Positions 1-8,641 of a stretch of 64,000 nucleotides of DNA are shown one piece after another. The position numbers and the translations under genes are program-made. Origin of the DNA: Desulfosporosinus hippei DSM 8344. Its GTDB lineage: Bacteria > Bacillota > Desulfitobacteriia > Desulfitobacteriales > Desulfitobacteriaceae. The notes below the pieces were generated by a model. It was not told the DNA's origin, searched no databases, and saw only the letters and a program-made list of their open reading frames with translations. The stretch covers positions 62,001-126,000 of the forward strand of contig NZ_FNCP01000008.1 in the NCBI RefSeq assembly GCF_900100785.1. The letters are read 5' to 3'. Each line of letters starts with the position of its first letter. Within the stretch, counting starts at the first letter, position 1.

Positions 1-711
1 AGGCTCTTTGCCAAAATCCCCTTCTTGTTCCGTCAAGATATAGTATTTATCCGCTGTTTTTTCAGTTGTAACCAGATAACGAGCATTCATTTCATTAGTT
101 ACCACTGCATCAATGCGGCCTGCATCTAAATCCATTAAAGCGACTGTTGGGCTTTCAAACTTTCTGATTTCTTTTAGCTTTGAGGAAATCTCATCTTTAG
201 TAACCGCTGGCTCGGCAGTACTTCCTAATTGCAGGCCGACGGTTTTTCCTGCTAAGTCAGCTTTAGACTTGATTGGAGAACCTGCCTTTACTACTATTAT
301 ATTCCTGTCTGCCATGTAACTATCCGTAAAACCAATCTCTTTCTGTCTTTCAGGGGTTATGCCCAAGGCGTTCCAGATAAGGTCTATTTCTCCACTTTTA
401 AGATTCAAGAGAACTCCGTCCCATTGAACCGGCTTGAATACAGCTTTAACACCTAAGCGCTTGGCAGCTTCTTTAGCTAAATCAATATCAAAACCAACCA
501 GTTCTCCTGCTTTGTCCCGGAAACCGGCGGGCGGGTAATTATCATCCAAACCTATGACAAATTCCCCTTTTTCCTTAATTTTATTCCAGGATTGGTCACC
601 TGTTTGAGCCTTGTCTGTAGGTTTTGTGTCCGGAGCTTTCTGAGCACAGCCCGCTGTCAAAAGAGCAACCGTACAGATTACTGCTAATAGTGTTAACCAT
701 CTTCTTTTCAT
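1..711 (-). CDS. Amino-acid ABC transporter substrate-binding lipoprotein (C-terminus cut by window edge)
   Basis: An open frame runs leftward from an ATG at 711 off the window edge, so only 237 N-terminal residues are present. The N-terminus is a lipoprotein signal peptide ending in LLTAGC, which would anchor the protein outside the membrane. The body is typical of family 3 solute-binding proteins (periplasmic-binding type II fold): EFVIGLDDNYPPAGF, then DIDLAKEAAKRLG, WDGVLLNLKSGEIDLIW and TPERQKEIGFTDSY. Such proteins deliver polar amino acids or cystine to an ABC permease, which would lie to the left of the window. The ligand cannot be told from the sequence. The promoter should lie in 712-924, but I could not place it. 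Confidence 0.9.
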   Translation of the reverse strand, partial: MKRRWLTLLAVICTVALLTAGCAQKAPDTKPTDKAQTGDQSWNKIKEKGEFVIGLDDNYPPAGFRDKAGELVGFDIDLAKEAAKRLGVKAVFKPVQWDGVLLNLKSGEIDLIWNALGITPERQKEIGFTDSYMADRNIIVVKAGSPIKSKADLAGKTVGLQLGSTAEPAVTKDEISSKLKEIRKFESPTVALMDLDAGRIDAVVTNEMNARYLVTTEKTADKYYILTEQEGDFGKEP

Positions 712-924
712 CTTAGCTTTCTTCCCTTCAAGATTATTAATTTCATTCTTTCTAACCACATTCAAAAAAATTATGTTGTAGATGCTTAAATAAGGTAAGT
801 GCATTTTAACACAATTGATTTTTCTATGGCATCCCTCCCATTATTACTATACACGAATATGCACCCTCTTGGCTAGGTTCAGAAGGGCGAACTAGCCCTG
901 ATTCTAAATGTATACATCTGTGGT

Positions 925-2421
925 CTATGGATTGATACTTGGGATAGGAAATGCTATTAAAAACTTTGTCCCCTTTGGGCTTGATTCTACATCAATTTTA
1001 GCATTATGAGCTTCAGCAATTTTGAAACATGTGGTAAGTCCAAGGCCTGTTCCATTATCTTTAGTGGTATAGAAAGGTGTCCCGATTTTTTCTATTTCCT
1101 CCGAGGAAATGCCATCCCCCTCATCTTCTATGACTAGTACTACCTTTTCATTTTCTAAACCAGTAGCAATAGTAAGTCTCCCTCGTTCCTTCATTGCTTC
1201 AAGACCATTACGAGCTAAGTTAAGAACAAGTTGAGAAATTTCGTTCTTATTCAATTCTAGATTTGGAATAATTCCCGGATTGAAGCAAATTTGTTTGTTC
1301 TGACTATATGTGTCTGCCTCTATGAGAGGGTATAAATTGTGTAAAATATCATTTAGACTTTGAACTATTAGATCTGTTTGTTTCGTTCTAGCCAGTGATA
1401 AAAATTCAGTGATGATGGAATTTGCCCGATCTAATTCAGATATCATTAAATCAAAGGTTGGCCTTTGAACTTCGTTTTCTGGCTTCGACCCCAATAATTG
1501 GAGATAGCCACGTACAATTGTCAATGGATTCCTTATTTCATGCCCTATCCCTGCAGCCATTTGTCCTATCAAGTTTAATCTATCCAATCGGTCAATCTCT
1601 TGCCGTGTCTTTATCCTATCAGTAATATCTCGCGAAATAACTGAGGCAACTTTTTCTCCTTTACTATTCCAATAAAATTTGGAGGTTGCTTCAACGGGAA
1701 TTCTTTTACCACTCTTATGAATCGCATAATATTCTCCCTTGAATTTGCCTGTTTGCTCTCTCTCAACTAAAAGTTTGCTGACTCTGCCATCGAAAAAATC
1801 AACAATACCTTTTCTACCGACTGCACATATCTCCCCTTCCGTCATACCCAACATTTCACAGATTGCAGGATTCGCCGAAATAATTGTGCCATCAGGCTTG
1901 GTAATACAAATCCCGTCCATGCTATTTTCAAAGAGATTCCTGAATTGTTCCTCACTCTCGCGCAATGACTCTTCAGCTAATTTACGCTGTGTTATGTTTT
2001 CGACCATTCCGATGACATATTCAGGCTTGTCTAAAGAATTTCTGGTAATTGTTAAACTTAGCCTACCCCATATAATGGATTTATCCTTTCTAATATACCT
2101 TTTCTCTAATTGATACTTATCAATTTTGCTCTCGGTTACTTTTCGATATATTTCCAGCTCCTTTATTAAATCATCCGGATGAGTAAATTCACGAAAATTC
2201 ATAGTCTTAAGCTCATTTTCCGAATAACCCAGCATTTCTTGAAAAGCAGGGTTACATAGACTTATCCCTGTTTCGTAATTTAACAAAACAATACCTATAA
2301 TTGCTTCATCAAATATCGTTTGAAGATGTATTTGACTTTCTCTGAATTTTTTTCGCAGAGATTCTAGTTGGATTTGAATCGTTTCCTCGGCCGAATAATT
2401 ATTCAAATAGGCTTCATTCAT
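925..2421 (-). CDS. PAS-PAS sensor histidine kinase
   Basis: A soluble 498-residue kinase without membrane segments. It has a short coiled N-terminus, PAS domain 1 (about residues 30-145, ending VENITQRKLAEE), PAS domain 2 (about 155-268, ending VISRDITDR), a dimerisation/phosphoacceptor helix with the H-box GIGHEIRNPLT (His294), and a HATPase domain with NLARNGLEA, VIEDEGDGI and GTGLGLTTCFKI. The arrangement and H-box resemble Bacillus KinB/KinE-type and other clostridial orphan kinases that feed sporulation or stress phosphorelays; the partner regulator is not in the window. The ATG at 2421 is preceded by AGGGGTG at good spacing. A weak GGGC/GCCC hairpin near 881-898 may end the transcript. 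Confidence 0.93.
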   Translation of the reverse strand: MNEAYLNNYSAEETIQIQLESLRKKFRESQIHLQTIFDEAIIGIVLLNYETGISLCNPAFQEMLGYSENELKTMNFREFTHPDDLIKELEIYRKVTESKIDKYQLEKRYIRKDKSIIWGRLSLTITRNSLDKPEYVIGMVENITQRKLAEESLRESEEQFRNLFENSMDGICITKPDGTIISANPAICEMLGMTEGEICAVGRKGIVDFFDGRVSKLLVEREQTGKFKGEYYAIHKSGKRIPVEATSKFYWNSKGEKVASVISRDITDRIKTRQEIDRLDRLNLIGQMAAGIGHEIRNPLTIVRGYLQLLGSKPENEVQRPTFDLMISELDRANSIITEFLSLARTKQTDLIVQSLNDILHNLYPLIEADTYSQNKQICFNPGIIPNLELNKNEISQLVLNLARNGLEAMKERGRLTIATGLENEKVVLVIEDEGDGISSEEIEKIGTPFYTTKDNGTGLGLTTCFKIAEAHNAKIDVESSPKGTKFLIAFPIPSINP

Positions 2422-3377
2422 TGGAAAACACCCCTATGAGTTATTCAAAAAGGTATATTTACCAGAATTCTACATAGTTTAGGTATTTCCTCTTGATAAT
2501 TATTATAATTTTTCTATTCAGAGTTTTTAGGAACTGATTTCGTTAATAATCATACGAACATCAAATATATAAATGTAATTGACGCTAATTCCCTGAAGCT
2601 TAGCCTAAGAAACAATAATGATTATGGGATATCTCGATAGCTATTGATGATAGTTACCTAAAGTTACCAGAATAAAGCTCTGCAAATAAGCCATACTAGG
2701 TTCATAAGGGTACGTAATGGTTGAGCCAAGATTTATATATGCTCTTAGTCGGGTGTATATGGGTTGGCCAAAGATTATATGCAGGTGGTAAACGCTTGTA
2801 TATAGTCAGAGGGAAGATCTTTTAGTGGTGGGAAAAGGGCTTTATGGCAGTCTAGTTTGATTGTTTTAGGGTTCTGACTTATCTTAATGGGTCGAGCTAA
2901 GATTTTACCGGGTGTTGAGAAGGTTCTTACTCAACCATATGTCGTTAGATATATGCATGGGTAAGAAGATCGGTTATATCCAGCCGAGAGGTTGTGTATA
3001 GCTGGGTAGATATCTTGTAAGGTCGAACGAATCATTAGTATGGGTGGTAACCTGCTTGATTATGGTCGGAAGATCCTAGTTAGGTAATCAGCGATCTATA
3101 CTGGTGTTAGGTAAATCATTACGTGCTCTTATATTTGTGCGAGATTTTGCTAGTGATGAGCTAATTCGCTTAAGTAGGGAAATGGTGCAAACTTATGTCA
3201 GTGTGATAAGTTTTTATAAAAAGGTTGACTTAAATTAACTGATTAATAAGAGTATGCTAATTGGAAAGCAAAATAATTCCAGTTCATTTATACATATTTA
3301 TTGATAAATAAGTAAACTAATACAGTTCGGATCAGTAATGTAAGCGCATGTTTTGATGGGATAAGGATAAAAGATAA
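2422..3377. other. Long non-coding stretch, G/T-rich with degenerate repeated words
   Basis: No convincing coding frame, tRNA or known RNA is visible in this stretch of about 950 bases. Between 2700 and 3180 the plus strand is poor in C and rich in G and T, and a degenerate word of the form GGTyGrgCnAAGATTtA recurs at about 2719, 2761, 2889, 3021 and 3064, mixed with TATATG and AAGATC motifs. The copies are too diverged and irregularly spaced to call a tandem repeat with confidence. It may be a decayed gene, a decayed repeat or a structured untranslated region. Confidence 0.35.
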
Positions 3378-3407
3378 TTGGCAAGCCGTAGTAACTTAAA
3401 ATATACA
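3378..3407 (+). promoter_or_regulatory. Candidate sigma-A promoter of the triple-RidA gene
   Basis: TTGGCA (5 of 6 to the -35 consensus) at 3378-3383 and TATACA (4 of 6) at 3402-3407 are separated by 18 bases, 44 bases upstream of the start codon. A clear AAAGGAG ribosome site follows at 3435-3441. Confidence 0.4.
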
Positions 3408-3450
3408 CAAATATTCTATTAAAAAATTTATCATAAAGGAGATTACTATC

Positions 3451-4722
3451 ATGAGCAACTATAACGCAGTATTAGCAAGAAATACGGAAAATGCTCCAAA
3501 AAGTATCGGTCCATATTCACAAACTGTAGCTTACTCTCATTACAATAATCTTTCAGCTCAATTACCCATCGATCCAAAATCCGGCAAGTTGGTAGCTGGT
3601 GGTGCAAAAGAGCAGGCTGAACAGTGTTTTAAAAATATCAAAGCAATCATAAACAGCATCGACCATGTTATGAGCGATGTTGTTAGAATCACTGTATTCG
3701 TTAAGAATATCAAAGATATTGATGCTGTAGACGAAGTTTATAAAACGTTCTTCCCAGGCTATGTTCCTACACGGACGAATGTCGCAGTTGCAGCTTTGCC
3801 TATGGATGCTTTGGTGCAAATTGAAGCACTTGTTTCAAACGGTGAAGGTACAATTCCAAACGCACCACAAGCAGGCGACCTCATAAAGCTTACAAATAAC
3901 ACAGCTAATGCGCCAACATGTCCTCTATCCACGCAAGCTGTAGCTTTTTCACATTACAATAATCTTACAGCTCAATTACCTATTGATCCAAAATCAGGTA
4001 GAGTGGTAGCCGGTGGTGTAAAAGAGCAGGCTGGACAGTGCTTAAAGAATATCAAGGCAATTTTAGAAAGTATCGACGTTCCTTTTGACGATATTGTTAA
4101 AATTAATATCTTCCTCAAAAACCTCTCGGATATTGAAGCCGTAAACGAAGTTTACACAACATTTTTCCCAGACTCGGGTATCGCCAGGGCCGTAGCCTAT
4201 GTCCCTGCACGGACAATAATTGCAGCTTCAGCTTTACCTATGGATGCTTTGGTACAAATTGAAGCAGTGGTGTCACACGGAGATGGTACACCTCCACAAG
4301 CTGTTGAAGACAGGCATGGGCTCATCATAGAAGCAAACAATACGGAAAATGCACCCAAAAGTTCTCTATCTACACAAACTGTAGCTTTTTCTCATTACAA
4401 TCATATTTCTGCTCAATTACCTCTAAACCCCAAAACTGGTGAAATGGTAGCTGGTGGTGTAAAAGAGCAGGCTGGACAGTGCTTAAAAAATATCAAGGCA
4501 ATTGTAGAAAGTGTCGACCATGTCATGGACGATGTGGTTAAAGTAAATATCTTCCTTAAAAATATTGCAGATATTAATGCTGTAGACGAAGTTTACACAA
4601 CATTCTTCCCAAGCGGCGTTCCTGCGCGAAGAACAGTTGGCGTATCAGCTTTACCAAAAGATGCTTTAGTCCAAATCGATGCAGTTGTATCAAACGCTGA
4701 AGGAACACCCCCTAAAGCATAG
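3451..4722 (+). CDS. Triple-domain RidA (YjgF/YER057c/UK114) protein
   Basis: A 423-residue chain made of three consecutive RidA domains (about 1-138, 139-284, 285-423), each alone about the size of an ordinary RidA. Canonical RidA deaminates reactive enamine/imine intermediates and acts as a homotrimer with active sites at subunit interfaces, so this looks like a single-chain trimer. The substrate-carboxylate arginine is kept in all three (PTRTN, Arg108; PARTI, Arg254; PARRT, Arg393). The GPYSQ tyrosine motif is present only in domain 1; domains 2 and 3 have CPLSTQ and SSLSTQ. The C-terminal catalytic acid is Glu125 and Glu271 but Asp410 in domain 3. Domain 2 carries a short insertion after TTFFP. 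The gene stands alone between non-coding DNA and a terminator. Family assignment is firm; enzymatic competence of each site is inference. Confidence 0.92.
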   Translation: MSNYNAVLARNTENAPKSIGPYSQTVAYSHYNNLSAQLPIDPKSGKLVAGGAKEQAEQCFKNIKAIINSIDHVMSDVVRITVFVKNIKDIDAVDEVYKTFFPGYVPTRTNVAVAALPMDALVQIEALVSNGEGTIPNAPQAGDLIKLTNNTANAPTCPLSTQAVAFSHYNNLTAQLPIDPKSGRVVAGGVKEQAGQCLKNIKAILESIDVPFDDIVKINIFLKNLSDIEAVNEVYTTFFPDSGIARAVAYVPARTIIAASALPMDALVQIEAVVSHGDGTPPQAVEDRHGLIIEANNTENAPKSSLSTQTVAFSHYNHISAQLPLNPKTGEMVAGGVKEQAGQCLKNIKAIVESVDHVMDDVVKVNIFLKNIADINAVDEVYTTFFPSGVPARRTVGVSALPKDALVQIDAVVSNAEGTPPKA

Positions 4723-4797
4723 CAGGCATTTGTATGTAAATACAGGAACGATATCAAATGAAAAATGACATCTTTGGTTTTTTAACAGCACAAATGA

Positions 4798-4842
4798 AAA
4801 AGCATCGAGATTTTAGCCGATTATGGCAGAAATCTTGATGCT
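4798..4842. terminator. Convergent terminator hairpin
   Basis: AAGCATCGAGATTT pairs with AAATCTTGATGCTT (one G-U) around a 16-base loop and is followed by a T run on the plus strand and preceded by an A run. It can stop the RidA transcript and, from the other side, the surface-protein operon ending at 4847. Confidence 0.8.
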
Positions 4843-4846
4843 TTTT

Positions 4847-6250
4847 TTAGATACTCTTGTCTTTTCTGAAATACTTATAAAGTTGGCCCTGATAAAATAA
4901 CAACACAGCTGGAACCATCAAGAAAAGAATCCTTCCAACAATAGTATTGGCAAAGAGAATTAAAGCTCCAAGCCAGCGGCTTCTTCCGCTGTATAGGCCA
5001 TGCACCGCTTGTCGGTTAATTGATTTTTTCATAGCCCCAATCTGAGACATGGGAGGATAATAATCAATATCTACAATCAATTGATTATCCGTTTTGGAAA
5101 CTACCCGTTCTACATAGAGCAAATCATTTTCCTCAAACAGGATAATCTGTCCCTCCTCTATCTGGTATTGGGCATCAATTTTTTGAAAGTACGTCAAATC
5201 GTTAATCTCAATTTCCGGTTCCATTGTGCTAGAACTGAACACAAAAGGAATCACCCCGCGTATACTAACTTCTTGCCCGGGTGTAGAAGCATTAATCACA
5301 ATAACGAATACATTAATAGCTAATGCTATACATATGAAAACGATGAGCAATAAAGTAGTTGCCGTATCGAGAATTCGCCCGCGCCAACCTTTTTTAACTT
5401 TGTTGCCAATTACTTTTTGTTTACCCGTTATTGAGTCAATTTCAACAATTTCCATATCTAAGGGTAGGATATCAGGATCGGGAGCCAGGTTATAGTACTT
5501 AGCAATATTTCTGCTCCTAAAAAGACATATTAAACCACAGGTTCCTATGATGACAGAGCCGACCAGCCAATACGCTGAAAGCTGCAGATTGAACAGCGTA
5601 GAGAAGTTCTGCATGTACACGCGATTGGAGATTATAGGATATTGTCCTAAAGCTGTTTTTAGAACAAATACAAGGATTGCCGTAAAAAAAGTCCAGTATC
5701 GACCGTTAAGCACAGTTTTGGCATAAAGTGAAAAGGTCATTGAAAGGATCGTGATGAGTAACAAATCTGCTAAGCCTACTAAGTAGAGCGTCGGCAGATA
5801 AGCCAATATGAACGTGTATTTCAAAAGAAAGGTAAGAATTATTGTTACTATAAAGCCAACAGTATATATCAATATGACAGTGTACATTAAGGCTAATAAT
5901 TTAGAGAAAAACATGATCACAGGGTTATAGCCCATTTGAATAAGCAGATACCAGGAGTTTTTCCTGATTTCTGCAAAAAAAAGATAGTCATAATAGAGGA
6001 TGAAGTAACTGATTATAAAGGCAATGACTATATGAATGTAAAGGTAAATAGTCGAGAAAAAACTGGGTTGCATTATCTCGGGAACCACATCGGAAAGTAC
6101 ACTTTCCTGGAGAGTCTGAAAAACAAAGTAAAGGGCAAAAGAAAAAAGCCCCAGAAAGAGAGCAAACGCTATTTTTCGGTTAGTACTAATTTTATTTTCC
6201 GTATAGGCCTGGCGAAGTTCTTTTTTAAAATAGCTATTTTTATAAATCAT
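4847..6250 (-). CDS. ABC-2-type membrane permease fused to a catalytically altered signal-peptidase-like domain
   Basis: 467 residues. The N-terminal ~250 residues hold about six hydrophobic segments in an ABC-2 permease pattern. After a charged linker there is another membrane segment (about 300-325) and then a region collinear with SipW-type signal peptidases: SSTMEPEIEINDL (from residue 340), LLYVERVV, and a C-terminal membrane segment ending near the C-terminus. In active enzymes the residue before Met is the Ser nucleophile and the partner is His in THRV; here they are Thr342 and Glu381. The domain is therefore probably not a protease. The gene overlaps the upstream pseudo-ATPase by 11 bases, so the two are translationally coupled and likely form one complex. 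It may guide or scaffold SipW substrates; that is inference. Confidence 0.75.
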   Translation of the reverse strand: MIYKNSYFKKELRQAYTENKISTNRKIAFALFLGLFSFALYFVFQTLQESVLSDVVPEIMQPSFFSTIYLYIHIVIAFIISYFILYYDYLFFAEIRKNSWYLLIQMGYNPVIMFFSKLLALMYTVILIYTVGFIVTIILTFLLKYTFILAYLPTLYLVGLADLLLITILSMTFSLYAKTVLNGRYWTFFTAILVFVLKTALGQYPIISNRVYMQNFSTLFNLQLSAYWLVGSVIIGTCGLICLFRSRNIAKYYNLAPDPDILPLDMEIVEIDSITGKQKVIGNKVKKGWRGRILDTATTLLLIVFICIALAINVFVIVINASTPGQEVSIRGVIPFVFSSSTMEPEIEINDLTYFQKIDAQYQIEEGQIILFEENDLLYVERVVSKTDNQLIVDIDYYPPMSQIGAMKKSINRQAVHGLYSGRSRWLGALILFANTIVGRILFLMVPAVLLFYQGQLYKYFRKDKSI

Positions 6251-7205
6251 GCTTTAGGATTAGCTCCTCGTAGGCATTCTCAACTGTTTTCGGATTTATC
6301 TCAATAGAATCGGGAATGAATCCCGACTCGATTATTTTTTTATGAATTTCCCCAGGCTCATTTAATCCTGGGCCTTCACTCCTAATAAATAGACTGTCCT
6401 CTTTCATGACCAAATTATATCCTGGGAGAAGTCGATTGAGTTTTTCCAGCATACTTTTCGCAGTTTTATCCCGAATAATAACTTCTATCTTGTCATAGGT
6501 CATGCGTAACTTCTCCACACTGCCACTGTATATTAATTTTCCATCTTTGATTATCGCTGTATGGGAACAAGCTTTCTCTATCATAAAGGAGTTTTGAGTT
6601 GAGAGAATTAGAGTTTTTTCTTGTTTTCTTATGAATTTTGCTATTTCTGCAACTGCTTTAATAAGTACCTCATCCCATTCATACTCAGGGAGATTAAAAA
6701 CGATTATCTGACTGTCTGAATAGGCTGCAGCGATCAAAGTGATTACTGCTTTTTCCTCTCTATTCAGCATATGGTTCGGTGTCAAGGATAGATGCCCTAG
6801 ACCGATTTCTATAAGGTATTCAAAAATCTGTTCTTGCAACAACACCTTATTAACCTTAGACTTAGCAGTTGCAAACATTAAATATTCCAGAACATTCATA
6901 TTATTGTAAAGCATATCTGAGCTTCCGATATAAAAAACGTGCTTTAAGATTACCCTTTTATGCCTCATCATGCCACGCTCTATCAAAACACATTTCCCTT
7001 TGTCATAAGGTCTGATATTTGCGATGATTTCTAGAAGCAATTTAATCTCATACACGGAAGTCCCCTTAATACCCCATTCTTCCGCCCTATTTATCACCAG
7101 GTTAATATCATCCAGTACTCTTCGAGATTTCCCTCCGTTAACCAAAAAATGTTCCACAGATGAGATATTTTCCATCAATACAATATTTTCCGGACCATGT
7201 TCCAT
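6240..7205 (-). CDS. ABC transporter ATPase-like protein with degenerate nucleotide-binding motifs
   Basis: 321 residues with the overall layout of an ABC ATP-binding subunit plus a C-terminal ~80-residue extension. The expected Walker A is replaced by GIKGTSVYEIKLLL (residues 45-58; the P-loop glycines and Lys-Ser/Thr are lost). The signature helix is LNREEKAVITLIAA rather than LSGGQ. Walker B is IIVFNLPE, with Asp to Asn171 and Glu to Leu172, and the switch histidine is Gln in LSTQN. The later IIKDGKLIYSGS stretch is typical of ABC ATPases, which supports the family. It probably cannot hydrolyse ATP and may be a structural partner of the overlapping permease. GGGAG precedes the ATG at good spacing. 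Confidence 0.75.
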   Translation of the reverse strand: MEHGPENIVLMENISSVEHFLVNGGKSRRVLDDINLVINRAEEWGIKGTSVYEIKLLLEIIANIRPYDKGKCVLIERGMMRHKRVILKHVFYIGSSDMLYNNMNVLEYLMFATAKSKVNKVLLQEQIFEYLIEIGLGHLSLTPNHMLNREEKAVITLIAAAYSDSQIIVFNLPEYEWDEVLIKAVAEIAKFIRKQEKTLILSTQNSFMIEKACSHTAIIKDGKLIYSGSVEKLRMTYDKIEVIIRDKTAKSMLEKLNRLLPGYNLVMKEDSLFIRSEGPGLNEPGEIHKKIIESGFIPDSIEINPKTVENAYEELILKHDL

Positions 7206-7274
7206 GTCACTTCTCCCATCAATATTTTCTTAGAGAGTAAGTATAGAGTGTAGATGGCAGATACTAAACAACTA

Positions 7275-7820
7275 TTATGTTAAGGGTATTTTAGCAACAA
7301 ATACTCCGATCACCCTGTTTGGACTAAGAAGTTCCTGATCGACTGAATTTTTGGGATTATCTCCCTTTGTGCGATAAGCTTTACTGCCATTTTCATTATC
7401 TATAACCTCAACGACTCGATGGGTAACCACAGCCTCAGACAGGGTTTTGAAGGTCACAATATCATTTACTCTTAAAGCACTTCCATCATCATTAGGTTTC
7501 CTACTGACGATTACAGCCCCGATTTCCAGAGTAGGCTCCATACTGCCAGATTCAATAGCAAAAAGCTGAAATCCTAAGACATTAGGGATTTCACCCCTGC
7601 TTTTTGTGATTTGAATTGATATAATCGACCAAACTAAAAATAAACTAACCCCCAAAAATATAGCTCCACTGATGCTTCTTACAATCTGCTTCCCTTGGGG
7701 ACGCCAGCCTCGGAATGACTTTTTCCTTTCCGAAACATTTAATAACTTCTGCTTTTCCTGGAGAATTTCTTTGCGCATTGCCTCTATTTGTTCTTGTGTC
7801 GTATACTTTGTAGGCGTCAT
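7275..7820 (-). CDS. sipW: SipW-type (ER-type) signal peptidase I
   Basis: A membrane protease of the S26B family that processes special signal peptides such as those of TasA and TapA in Bacillus. It has a basic cytoplasmic N-terminus, one membrane segment (SGAIFLGVSLFLVWSIISI) and the catalytic Ser in ESGSMEPT (Ser93 from the chosen start), the catalytic His in VVTHRVV (His134) and the TKGDN acid region. Most ER-type enzymes have a second C-terminal membrane segment; here the chain ends soon after the VIGVFVAKIP strand, so it is short. ATG at 7820 is preferred over an upstream TTG at 7829 because GAGGG sits 9 bases before it. It lies directly downstream of three proteins with matching signal peptides. 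Confidence 0.92.
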   Translation of the reverse strand: MTPTKYTTQEQIEAMRKEILQEKQKLLNVSERKKSFRGWRPQGKQIVRSISGAIFLGVSLFLVWSIISIQITKSRGEIPNVLGFQLFAIESGSMEPTLEIGAVIVSRKPNDDGSALRVNDIVTFKTLSEAVVTHRVVEVIDNENGSKAYRTKGDNPKNSVDQELLSPNRVIGVFVAKIPLT

Positions 7821-7887
7821 AAATTTCAACCCTCTTTCACCTATTATGCCCTATCCTCAGGTAAAAAATCAGAGCTATGGACTATAG

Positions 7888-7947
7888 AACAACAAATAGA
7901 AACAGTGTACGAGTTTATATAGTCGTACACTGTTTCTGTTTGTTGTT
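7888..7947. repeat. 25-bp inverted repeat between the structural gene and sipW
   Basis: Arms 7888-7912 and 7923-7947 match at 24 of 25 positions with a 10-base loop. In the direction of the operon the hairpin is not followed by a T run, so it may act as an mRNA stabiliser or partial attenuator that makes less sipW than structural protein. On the plus strand it is followed by a short T run. Confidence 0.8.
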
Positions 7948-8057
7948 TTTCTATTTCGTTATACACAATAGAATAATTTCATCATATGGAGATGAAAATT
8001 GGCCCTTAGGGTCAGGAGGCTTCGCCCACCCTTAGATTCCGCTTCCGGTGTGGCAGG

Positions 8058-8588
8058 TTACTTTTGAGTTCCCGTCACTGATACTTTAACCGCTGTACCA
8101 TAATCAGCTCCAGCATAGGTTTTATCAGCATTATCATTACTTGGCCAGTTCAAAGATACAGTGTAAACCTTTTCCTGACCGCTTGCATTCAAGCCGAATT
8201 CTTCAGAGAATTCAATTTTACCGTTCGAGGTTAAACCTCCAACAACTTGACCATCGGCATCTTTGATACTTACTTCTAAGGGAGCAATCACGCTTTTCCC
8301 ATCTTCTGCAACAACATCAACAGTATAATTGACATCCATCGCTGTCTCACTTATTATCGCGCCATCATAGTTTTTCACGCTAAACTGCCAATCCACTGTT
8401 TCAGCTGGAGCAATTTTTACATTTTTCTCAAAGGTATCCGTACCTCCTTCTACTAAGACAAATTCTTTGGCAACAACGCTGCCTTCAGCAAGGTTATCAA
8501 TAGTTGTAGTATACATTGCTAGAGTCCCTGCGATCACAGATGTTGATAAAATCAGTACAAGTGCAATAGTTGTTAGTGCCTTTTTCAT
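8058..8588 (-). CDS. TasA/camelysin-like SipW-dependent surface protein
   Basis: 176 residues. The N-terminus is a SipW-type signal: a short basic start, a hydrophobic core, then IAGTLAMYTTTIDNLAEG. The mature part is a single beta-rich domain (VVAKEFVLVEGGTDTF, WQFSVKNYDG, VYTVSLNWPS) seen in the camelysin/TasA-like families, which form protease-resistant fibres or surface layers. It is a paralogue of the N-terminal half of the gene at 8824-9783: SVVAKEF, KIAPxETxxWQFxVKNY, NWP and YAG are shared. GGAGG lies 8 bases before the ATG. Candidate role: the main fibre or matrix subunit; that it is a metallopeptidase (the old camelysin claim) is not supported by any visible zinc motif. Confidence 0.82.
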   Translation of the reverse strand: MKKALTTIALVLILSTSVIAGTLAMYTTTIDNLAEGSVVAKEFVLVEGGTDTFEKNVKIAPAETVDWQFSVKNYDGAIISETAMDVNYTVDVVAEDGKSVIAPLEVSIKDADGQVVGGLTSNGKIEFSEEFGLNASGQEKVYTVSLNWPSNDNADKTYAGADYGTAVKVSVTGTQK

Positions 8589-8641
8589 TATTTAACCTCC
8601 AATTATTAATTTGGTTTAAGGTACTTAAGAAATTTTAAAAT

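Noticed and set aside
2422-3377. A missed protein gene in the long gap
   Set aside because: All frames are interrupted by stops and lack a ribosome site; codon-like structure is absent.
5936-6307. A plus-strand frame of about 120 codons opposite the permease/ATPase junction
   Set aside because: It is antisense to two well-supported genes and shows no protein-family pattern.
7830-8057. A riboswitch or small RNA gene between the surface gene and sipW
   Set aside because: Only a single long hairpin and a short GC-rich patch are visible; no known riboswitch pattern.
8058-8588. Camelysin metallopeptidase activity
   Set aside because: The family name suggests a protease, but no zinc-binding motif is visible; I kept it as a surface protein.
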